NCBI GenBank assembly: GCA_048380335.1
Contig: DBFCCI010000003.1
Location: 1 to 13,355, forward strand
Length of the DNA: 13,355 bases
Direction of reading: 5' to 3'
From: Lachnospira sp900551945
GTDB lineage: Bacteria > Bacillota > Clostridia > Lachnospirales > Lachnospiraceae
A model generated the notes under the pieces. That model did not search any database. It was not told the DNA's origin and saw only the letters and a list, made by a program, of their open reading frames with translations. Below, piece by piece: positions 6,052-11,402 of this stretch (positions are counted from its first letter, which is position 1; the number at the start of each line of letters is the position of its first letter). The position numbers were made by a program, and so were the translations under genes.

Positions 6052-6100
6052 ATGCTAATAATGAACCAAAGTTTGTAATTGCATAAGACATTGGGAATTA
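6052..6100 (+). repeat. Dispersed repeat copy B (CCAAAGTTTGT core)
   Basis: Diverged partner of the repeat at 3163-3210, in the same orientation relative to the plus strand and again just downstream of a terminator. CCAA and TTGG still flank the core, although the inner hairpin bases differ, which would be expected if structure rather than sequence is kept. It occupies most of the gap between the terminator and the dut stop. Confidence 0.45.
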
Positions 6101-6157
6101 TTTCAATAACTTGAGAAACTTGCAGAGAGTATTTTTCATGGTTTATTGGTAGAGATA

Positions 6158-6601
6158 TTATTTTGTCCCTGTTGAACCGAAGCCACCTTCACCTCTGACT
6201 GTATCTTCTAATTCGTCTACTTCTTGAAAATTTGCCTTTATATAAGGTGCGATTACAAGCTGTGCAACTCTATCGCCTTTTGCAATTGTTACGGCTTGAT
6301 TAGAGTGATTGTATAGGGCAACCATTATTTCTCCACGATAATCTGAGTCTATAACGCCTACTTTATTAGCAGGGGCTACGCCTTTTTTACAAGCCATTCC
6401 GCTTCTTGCATATATTAATCCTACAAGCCCTACTGGAATTTCTATTGATATATCTGTGTGAATGAATACTGTTTCGTTAGGATTGATTGTAACGTCTTCC
6501 ATGCTTGAATAAAGGTCAGCACCAGCGGAATATTCTGTACCGTAAGATGGTATAACTGCATTTTCTGAAAGTTTTTTAAATTTGATTGTATTAGTTGTCA
6601 T
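6158..6601 (-). CDS. dut: dUTP diphosphatase (dUTPase)
   Basis: Hydrolyses dUTP to dUMP and pyrophosphate, keeping uracil out of DNA and supplying dUMP for thymidylate synthesis; a cytoplasmic homotrimer. The 147 residues contain all five family motifs in order: AGADLYSS (26-33), ARSGMACKKG (65-74), GVIDSDYRGEI (82-92, with the catalytic Asp85 and Tyr88), GDRVAQLVIA (109-118) and the C-terminal RGEGGFGSTG (137-146) that closes over the substrate. Motif I has Ala where Tyr is often seen, a common variation. An AAAGGA site lies upstream of the ATG. It is a single gene, separated from argF by long inverted repeats. I see no clear promoter upstream. Confidence 0.95.
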   Translation of the reverse strand: MTTNTIKFKKLSENAVIPSYGTEYSAGADLYSSMEDVTINPNETVFIHTDISIEIPVGLVGLIYARSGMACKKGVAPANKVGVIDSDYRGEIMVALYNHSNQAVTIAKGDRVAQLVIAPYIKANFQEVDELEDTVRGEGGFGSTGTK

Positions 6602-6679
6602 TTTTGTTCCGTCCTTTTAAAATATTATTGTTATGAATTTAACAATTGATATAACTTTAAAATGTGTTGAATTACACGA

Positions 6680-6720
6680 AATATAGTATACATTAAAAAT
6701 TTGGAAATGTATACTATATT
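6680..6720. repeat. Perfect 15-bp inverted repeat upstream of dut
   Basis: AATATAGTATACATT (6680-6694) and AATGTATACTATATT (6706-6720) are perfect reverse complements around an 11-nt centre. No T run follows on either strand, so it is not an obvious terminator. It lies 79 bp upstream of the dut start and could be an operator or part of a small mobile repeat. Confidence 0.75.
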
Positions 6721-6752
6721 GTTTATGTGTCTTGCGTTTTTTGTTTGTGAGA

Positions 6753-6907
6753 GATATCATTATTATATAAAACATTCACACACCAGTAAAAGTACAATTG
6801 CCTATATTTGTATGCCATTATCAAACAAGAGTGTTTGCTACTGTCACACAAATATAGGCAATTGTTCTTTAAATGGTGTATTTATTGTTTTATATAATTC
6901 TGATATC
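6753..6907. repeat. 155-bp nested inverted repeat (possible MITE or long hairpin RNA)
   Basis: The two arms (6753-6811 and 6848-6907) are nearly complementary over their full length. Perfect blocks are GATATCA/TGATATC at the tips, a 13-bp block (6762-6774 with 6886-6898) and an 18-bp block (6794-6811 with 6848-6865). The centre holds a further CAAACA/TGTTTG hairpin with an AGAG loop (6822-6837). The 78-codon open frame across it is only a by-product of the repeat. No direct repeat flanks the tips clearly, so mobility is not proven. Confidence 0.8.
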
Positions 6908-7001
6908 TTACGGGAATTTATTGGCGTACAAAATTAGATAGTTAAAGGTGTCTTTTGAATTTATTATTATAGAGGGAGTTTTTCTATTTTTTAAATTTCT
7001 C

Positions 7002-7030
7002 TTGTAATAAAAAAGTTTATGATATAAAAT
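7002..7030 (+). promoter_or_regulatory. Possible argF operon promoter
   Basis: TTGTAA (7002-7007) and TATAAA (7023-7028) are 15 bp apart; TAAAAT at 7025 would give 17 bp. The region is very AT-rich, so the match is tentative. No convincing ArgR box was seen. Confidence 0.35.
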
Positions 7031-7087
7031 AAAACAAGTATTTATACAGATTATGAATTATGTGTATAAGAATGGAGGAATTTGAAG

Positions 7088-8080
7088 ATGAATTTAAAGG
7101 GTAGAGATTTTTTAACACTTAAGGATTACACACCTGAAGAAATAGAGTATTTAATTGAGCTTGCAGCAAAGCTTAAAGACATGAAGAAAAAGGGAATTGT
7201 AGAACAACCACTTTTAGGAAAAAATGTTGCGCTTATATTTGAAAAGACAAGTACAAGAACACGTTGTTCATTTGAAGTTGCTGCGCATGACTTAGGTATG
7301 GGAGTTACATATCTTGACCCAACTGGTTCACAGATTGGTAAGAAGGAAAGTATTGCAGATACAGCTAGAGTGCTTTGTACAATGTTTGAAGGTATTGAAT
7401 ATCGTGGATTTGGTCAAGAGATAGTAGAAGACCTTGCAAAGTATTCATCAGTGCCAGTATGGAATGGACTTACTAACGAATACCACCCTACACAGATGCT
7501 TGCCGATATGCTTACTATCAAAGAGAAGCTTGGAAGACTTAAAGGGGTTAAGTTAGTTTATATGGGTGATGCAAGATATAATATGGGTAACTCACTTATG
7601 ATAGTATGCTCAAAGCTAGGTCTTCATTTTACAGCTTGTACAGCTAAAGAATATTTCCCAGATAAGGAGCTTGTTGCACAGTGTCAAGAATGGGCAAAAC
7701 AGAGTGGAGGTTCTGTTACACTTTCAGAAGATGTTAAGACTGCTACAAAAGACGCAGATGTATTATACACAGATGTATGGGTATCAATGGGAGAACCTGA
7801 TGAAGTTTGGGAAGAAAGAATTAACGCATTAAAGCCTTATCAAGTTAATAAAGCAGTTATGGATAATGCAGCAGATACAGCAATATTTATGCACTGTTTA
7901 CCAGCTTTCCATGATTTAAAGACTAAGATTGGAAGTCAGATACATGACAAGTTCGGTCTTGATGAAATGGAAGTTACTGATGAAGTGTTTGAGTCAGAGC
8001 AGTCAGTTGTGTTTGATGAAGCTGAAAATCGTATGCACACAATAAAGGCAGTTATGGCAGCTACATTAGGTGCATATTAA
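7088..8080 (+). CDS. argF: Ornithine carbamoyltransferase
   Basis: Transfers the carbamoyl group from carbamoyl phosphate to ornithine, giving citrulline, in arginine synthesis (or the reverse, in catabolic versions). The 330 residues are full length: the carbamoyl-phosphate loop STRTR (55-59), HPTQMLADM (133-141), the ornithine/SMG loop VWVSMGEP (230-237) and HCLPAFHD (269-276) are all present, so it should be active. The start is the ATG at 7088, with GGAGG (7074-7078) 9 nt before; an in-frame TTG two codons earlier is too close to that site. It is the first gene of an operon with a small membrane gene 15 nt downstream, then birA and dusB. No other arginine genes are in view, so biosynthetic (argF) versus catabolic (arcB) use cannot be settled by context; biosynthesis is likelier. 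Confidence 0.95.
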   Translation: MNLKGRDFLTLKDYTPEEIEYLIELAAKLKDMKKKGIVEQPLLGKNVALIFEKTSTRTRCSFEVAAHDLGMGVTYLDPTGSQIGKKESIADTARVLCTMFEGIEYRGFGQEIVEDLAKYSSVPVWNGLTNEYHPTQMLADMLTIKEKLGRLKGVKLVYMGDARYNMGNSLMIVCSKLGLHFTACTAKEYFPDKELVAQCQEWAKQSGGSVTLSEDVKTATKDADVLYTDVWVSMGEPDEVWEERINALKPYQVNKAVMDNAADTAIFMHCLPAFHDLKTKIGSQIHDKFGLDEMEVTDEVFESEQSVVFDEAENRMHTIKAVMAATLGAY

Positions 8081-8095
8081 TTATAGGAGATTTTT

Positions 8096-8383
8096 ATGTA
8101 TTATACAACAAATGGTGCATACAGAAAAAGTAAGATGGTAATTGATTATATTAATATTGGTCTTACGGCTGTAATAGGTGTGCTCTTTGTAATTATATTA
8201 TTTTTAAGAAGTAGAAGTGGAATACTTTTTCCTATAGAGTTTTTTGCAGGTGCAGTAATGAATGGACTTACAGCTATAAAAAACTTTATGAATAAGAAAA
8301 GAATAGCAGGGATATTTCTTATAATTGTGACTGTGATACTTATGTTAATGTCAATAGTTACACTTATAATTGCATTAAGATAA
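8096..8383 (+). CDS. Small membrane protein of unknown function
   Basis: I do not recognise a named family. The 95 residues have a polar N-terminus (1-15), a clear membrane segment at about 18-37, a weaker hydrophobic stretch at about 43-62 and a strong C-terminal segment at about 70-93, with Arg/Lys pairs between them, so two or three passes are likely. AGGAGA (8085-8090) lies 5 nt before the ATG; a second ATG at codon 14 (MVIDYINIGL) might be the older start but lacks a good site. It sits 15 nt after argF and 30 nt before birA, so it is co-transcribed with them. Confidence 0.75.
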   Translation: MYYTTNGAYRKSKMVIDYINIGLTAVIGVLFVIILFLRSRSGILFPIEFFAGAVMNGLTAIKNFMNKKRIAGIFLIIVTVILMLMSIVTLIIALR

Positions 8384-8413
8384 TGGTTTAATTGTTTGTT
8401 AAAGGGTTTATGT

Positions 8414-9409
8414 ATGAAAACAGAGATTTTAAGAAAACTTCGTAATTCAGAAGAATATGTATCAGGTCAAAGTATTTGTAATGAACTTGGAGTTTCAAGA
8501 ACAGCTATCTGGAAAGTTATTAATCAGCTAAAAGAAGAAGGATATGTATTTGACGCAGTTCAAAACAAAGGCTATAAAATATCAAGTTATCCTGATGTAA
8601 TTACAAAAAGTGAAATAGAAAGTCAGCTTGATGATAAAAATATAATTAAAAAGATACAGTTTTTTGAAGAAATTGACTCAACTAATACACAAGCAAAGTT
8701 ATATGCTGAACAAGGCGAAGAAAGTGGAACTTTATTTGTTGCAGAAAAACAGAATGGAGGTCGAGGAAGGAGAGGTCATAATTGGATATCGCCGGCAGGA
8801 AGTGGTATATGGATGACACTTCTTTTAAGACCTGACATTGAACCTGTTAATGCTTCTATGCTTACAATTGTTTCTGCTATGGCAGTTACAAGTGCAATAA
8901 AAAGAGAGGCAAATGAGCAAGGTGTTGACATTGAATGTCAGATAAAGTGGCCTAATGATGTTGTTGTTAATAAAAAGAAAATGTGTGGTATTTTAACAGA
9001 GATGAGCGCACAAATGGAGGCAGTCAATTACGTTGTTATTGGAATAGGAATAAATGTTAATACTACGCATTTTGATGATGAAATAAAGGCTACAGCTTCA
9101 TCACTTTATGTTGAAACTGGAAAGCATTTTAAAAGAAGCCGTATTATTGTATTTTTTGCAGAAGAATTTACTAAATATTATAATATATTTATGGAAAAGC
9201 AAAATCTTAGTGGCTTAAAAGATGATTATAATAAAATGCTTGCAAATAAAGATAATATTGTAAAAATAATTAATAAAGAAGAAACATTTACAGGTACAGC
9301 ACTAGGAATTAACGACAAGGGAGAACTTGAAGTTGTAAAAGAAGATGGAAGTCACACAATGATTGTTTCTGGTGAAGTATCAGTGAGAGGATTATATGGA
9401 TATGTTTAA
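8414..9409 (+). CDS. birA: Bifunctional biotin operon repressor / biotin-[acetyl-CoA-carboxylase] ligase
   Basis: Group II biotin ligase: makes biotinyl-AMP, attaches biotin to carrier proteins such as the acetyl-CoA carboxylase subunit, and can repress biotin genes. The 331 residues have an N-terminal winged helix (1-60, helix-turn-helix ICNELGVSRTAIWKVINQL), then the catalytic core with DSTNTQA (88-94), the biotinyl-AMP loop GGRGRRG (115-121), KWPNDVVVNKKKMCGILTE (178-196) and GIGINVN (210-216), and a small SH3-like C-terminal domain (about 285-331). The ATG at 8414 is preceded by AAAGGG (8401-8406); a TTG at 8396 is less likely. The 3' end overlaps the next gene by 14 nt, so the two are probably translationally coupled. 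The intact DNA-binding domain suggests a true repressor, but no biotin operator was recognised in the window. Confidence 0.94.
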   Translation: MKTEILRKLRNSEEYVSGQSICNELGVSRTAIWKVINQLKEEGYVFDAVQNKGYKISSYPDVITKSEIESQLDDKNIIKKIQFFEEIDSTNTQAKLYAEQGEESGTLFVAEKQNGGRGRRGHNWISPAGSGIWMTLLLRPDIEPVNASMLTIVSAMAVTSAIKREANEQGVDIECQIKWPNDVVVNKKKMCGILTEMSAQMEAVNYVVIGIGINVNTTHFDDEIKATASSLYVETGKHFKRSRIIVFFAEEFTKYYNIFMEKQNLSGLKDDYNKMLANKDNIVKIINKEETFTGTALGINDKGELEVVKEDGSHTMIVSGEVSVRGLYGYV

Positions 9410-9731
9410 TGAAAATGAAGTATTATGTGCTTCAAGTGCTTATGAAAAAAAGTTCTATCTTAATGAGAATTTTGAAAAGTTGCCAGAAGACATAAAAAAA
9501 GAGCTTAAGATAATGTGCGTTCTTTTTACAGAAGAAGTTGGTGGTATATTAAGCCTTGAATTTGATGAAGATGGAACACTTTTATTTAAAACAGAAGCTG
9601 ATGAAGATGATATATTATACGATGAAATCGGAAGCGGTATGTTAATTAAAAAACTTCAATATGAAAAAAGGGAACTTCTTGAATCGCTTGAGATGTTTTA
9701 TAAAGTATTTTTTCTAGGAGAAGGTATGTAA
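9396..9731 (+). CDS. Small acidic protein of unknown function between birA and dusB
   Basis: 111 residues, soluble and acidic, with no signal peptide or membrane segment. It contains an amphipathic middle part (KLPEDIKKELKIMCVLFTEE), an Asp/Glu-rich stretch (FDEDGTLLFKTEADEDDILYDE, split around residues 56-77) and a C-terminal helix ending KVFFLGEGM. It reminds me of an uncharacterised Lachnospiraceae family (possibly DUF6145), but I cannot confirm this without a search. AGAGG (9384-9388) lies 7 nt before the ATG. It overlaps birA by 14 nt and shares one base with the dusB start, so the three genes form one translationally coupled unit. This suggests a conserved housekeeping role, which is inference. 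Confidence 0.8.
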   Translation: MDMFNENEVLCASSAYEKKFYLNENFEKLPEDIKKELKIMCVLFTEEVGGILSLEFDEDGTLLFKTEADEDDILYDEIGSGMLIKKLQYEKRELLESLEMFYKVFFLGEGM

Positions 9732-10699
9732 TGAAGATTGGAAATGTAAATATTGACAATAATGTAGTATTAGCTCCGATGGCAGGTGTAACAGACCTGC
9801 CATTTCGTCTGTTATGTAAAGAAATGGGTTGTGGTCTGCTATATACAGAAATGGTAAGCGCAAAGGCTATATTATATAATAATAAGAATACAGAAGCTTT
9901 ATTAACAGTAACACCAAAGGAAAATCCTATTTCTGTTCAGCTCTTTGGTTCAGACCCACAGATAATGGCAGATATTGCGAAACGTTTAGAAGAAAGACCA
10001 TTTGATATAATAGATGTAAATATGGGCTGTCCTGTGCCAAAGGTTGTAAACAATGGAGAGGGTTCAGCACTGATGAAAAATCCAGCTTTAATTGGAAAAA
10101 TAGTTGAAGCAATGGCAAATGCTGTTAAAAAGCCTGTCACAGTAAAGATAAGAGCAGGCTTTAATGATGAGTCGATAAATGCGCCTGAAATTGCTAGAAT
10201 AATTCAGGAGTCTGGTGGGGCAGCAGTTGCAGTTCATGGAAGAACAAGAGAACAGTATTACAGCGGTCATGCCGATTGGGACGTTATAAGAAAAGTAAAA
10301 GAAAATGTAAGTATTCCCGTTATAGGAAATGGTGATATATTAACTGGCGAAGATGCAATTAAAATGTTTGAAACAACAGGGTGTGATGCTGTAATGATAG
10401 GTCGAGGTTCAAGAGGAAATCCCTGGATATTTAAACAGATAAGTGAATATCTTAAAAATGGAACTTTAATTCCAAAACCAGATGTAAGCGAAGTGTGTGA
10501 TATGATATTAAGACACGCCAATATGCTTATTGAAGCTAAGGGAGAATATATCGGTATTCGTGAAATGAGAAAACATTTTGCTTGGTATACAGCAGGAATG
10601 AAGCACTCAGCGGCATTAAGAAATCAAGTAAATCTTACAGAAAGTTATGAACAGCTAGAAGTACTTGTTGACAAAATAAGAGTGGAGTGTTGTAATTAA
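9731..10699 (+). CDS. dusB: tRNA-dihydrouridine synthase (DusB type)
   Basis: FMN-dependent enzyme that reduces specific uridines in the tRNA D-loop to dihydrouridine. The 322 residues form a TIM barrel plus helical C-terminal domain: the N-terminal APMAGVTDLPFR (15-26), NMGCPVPKVVNNGEGSALMK (97-116) with the catalytic Cys100, VKIRAGF (138-144), AVHGRTREQYYSGHADW (167-183), IPVIGNGDI (195-203) and the FMN-phosphate site GCDAVMIGRGSRGNPWIF (217-234). The C-terminal helices contain MRKHFAWYTAGMKHSAALR, typical of the bacterial DusB/NifR3 group. AGGAGAAGG (9716-9724) precedes the ATG, which overlaps the previous stop as TAATG. It is the last gene of the argF-birA operon; no terminator is obvious before the strong promoter of greA. 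Confidence 0.93.
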   Translation: MKIGNVNIDNNVVLAPMAGVTDLPFRLLCKEMGCGLLYTEMVSAKAILYNNKNTEALLTVTPKENPISVQLFGSDPQIMADIAKRLEERPFDIIDVNMGCPVPKVVNNGEGSALMKNPALIGKIVEAMANAVKKPVTVKIRAGFNDESINAPEIARIIQESGGAAVAVHGRTREQYYSGHADWDVIRKVKENVSIPVIGNGDILTGEDAIKMFETTGCDAVMIGRGSRGNPWIFKQISEYLKNGTLIPKPDVSEVCDMILRHANMLIEAKGEYIGIREMRKHFAWYTAGMKHSAALRNQVNLTESYEQLEVLVDKIRVECCN

Positions 10700-10708
10700 T
10701 TTATCGCA

Positions 10709-10737
10709 TTGACAGAAAGAATTGTATACGATATAAT
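10709..10737 (+). promoter_or_regulatory. Consensus sigma-A promoter of greA-lysS
   Basis: Both boxes match the consensus fully: TTGACA (10709-10714), a 17-bp spacer and TATAAT (10732-10737). Transcription should start near 10744, giving a 5' leader of about 110 nt before greA. It is the strongest promoter in the window and lies only 9 bp after the dusB stop. Confidence 0.88.
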
Positions 10738-10789
10738 ATTTTGACTGGTTTTGATTATTGATATATTTTTGTATAAGTATATATTGATA

Positions 10790-10811
10790 GTCATTTATGA
10801 CAACTGTCATA
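10790..10811 (+). promoter_or_regulatory. Overlapping palindromes in the greA leader
   Basis: TATGACA (10796-10802), AC, TGTCATA (10805-10811) form a perfect 16-bp palindrome. ATGAC inside it can instead pair with GTCAT at 10790-10794. The two hairpins exclude each other. The block lies within the predicted transcript, about 45 nt before the greA start, and could be an operator or an RNA switch-like element. Confidence 0.45.
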
Positions 10812-10856
10812 TTTTAGATTATAAGTAATATTTTAAAAAGAGAAAGGTGATATATA

Positions 10857-11333
10857 ATGGCAGAGAAGCAGTTTCTTACAAAAAAAGGTTATGAAGAGAG
10901 AATGGCATTACTTGAAAATCTCAAGGTTGTCAGAAGAAAGGAAGTAGCACAAAAGCTTAAGGAAGCTAGAGAGCAGGGGGATTTATCTGAAAATGCTGAA
11001 TATGATGCAGCAAAAGATGAACAGCGTGATATTGAAGCTCAGATTACAGAACTTGAAGCTATTTTAAGTAATGCTGAGATTATTCAAGATACAGATAAGA
11101 GCAAGGATAAAGTTAAGATGGAAAGCTGTGTTAAGCTTCACGATTTAGAATATGATGAAGATATTGAATATACAATAGTAGGTTCATCAGAAGCAGATAT
11201 TCTTAACAATAAGATTTCTAATGAGTCACCTCTTGGTGCAGCTCTTATTGGTAAGAAGGTTGGAGAAATCGTTACAGTAGAAGCTCCAATTGGAGAAATT
11301 CAGTACGAGATTATAGAAATAGTTAATGACTAA
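10857..11333 (+). CDS. greA: Transcription elongation factor GreA
   Basis: GreA enters the secondary channel of RNA polymerase and makes it cleave backtracked RNA, rescuing stalled complexes. The 158 residues are the usual length: an N-terminal antiparallel coiled coil (about 1-75) beginning MAEKQFLTKKGYEERMALLE, whose tip GDLSENAEYDAAKDEQRDIE holds the acidic pair Asp42 and Glu45 that bind the catalytic magnesium, and a C-terminal FKBP-like domain (about 80-158) with EYTIVGSSEAD, NKISNESPLGAALIGKKVGE and a final YEIIEIVND. AGAAAGGTGA (10841-10850) precedes the ATG. lysS follows after a short gap with no terminator, so the two are co-transcribed, an order often seen in Firmicutes. Confidence 0.96.
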   Translation: MAEKQFLTKKGYEERMALLENLKVVRRKEVAQKLKEAREQGDLSENAEYDAAKDEQRDIEAQITELEAILSNAEIIQDTDKSKDKVKMESCVKLHDLEYDEDIEYTIVGSSEADILNNKISNESPLGAALIGKKVGEIVTVEAPIGEIQYEIIEIVND

Positions 11334-11365
11334 TTTTTTAATTTATAAATTAATATTAGTTGATT

Positions 11366-11402
11366 AAGGAAGGAGAAAGCTATTTTATCAGATAAAATAG
11401 CG
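11366..11402 (+). promoter_or_regulatory. Ribosome binding site and hairpin ahead of lysS
   Basis: A strong AAGGAAGGAG (11366-11375) is followed by a perfect inverted repeat, CTATTTTATC (11380-11389) and GATAAAATAG (11391-11400), with one base at its centre. The plausible start codons GTG (11403) and TTG (11412) come after it, too far for normal use of the site. If the hairpin forms, the site ends up about 6 unpaired nt from the GTG. An ATT at 11382 stands at the normal distance and would be the only start not needing the hairpin. Confidence 0.6.

Noticed and set aside
6701..6937. 78-codon plus-strand open frame
   Set aside because: It runs through the 155-bp inverted repeat, has no ribosome binding site and shows no family features.
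7082..7090. TTG start for argF two codons before the ATG
   Set aside because: It lies only 3 nt after the GGAGG core, too close; the ATG at 7088 has normal spacing.
9927..10521. Four minus-strand open frames opposite dusB
   Set aside because: They overlap one another and conserved Dus motifs on the other strand; no ribosome binding sites.
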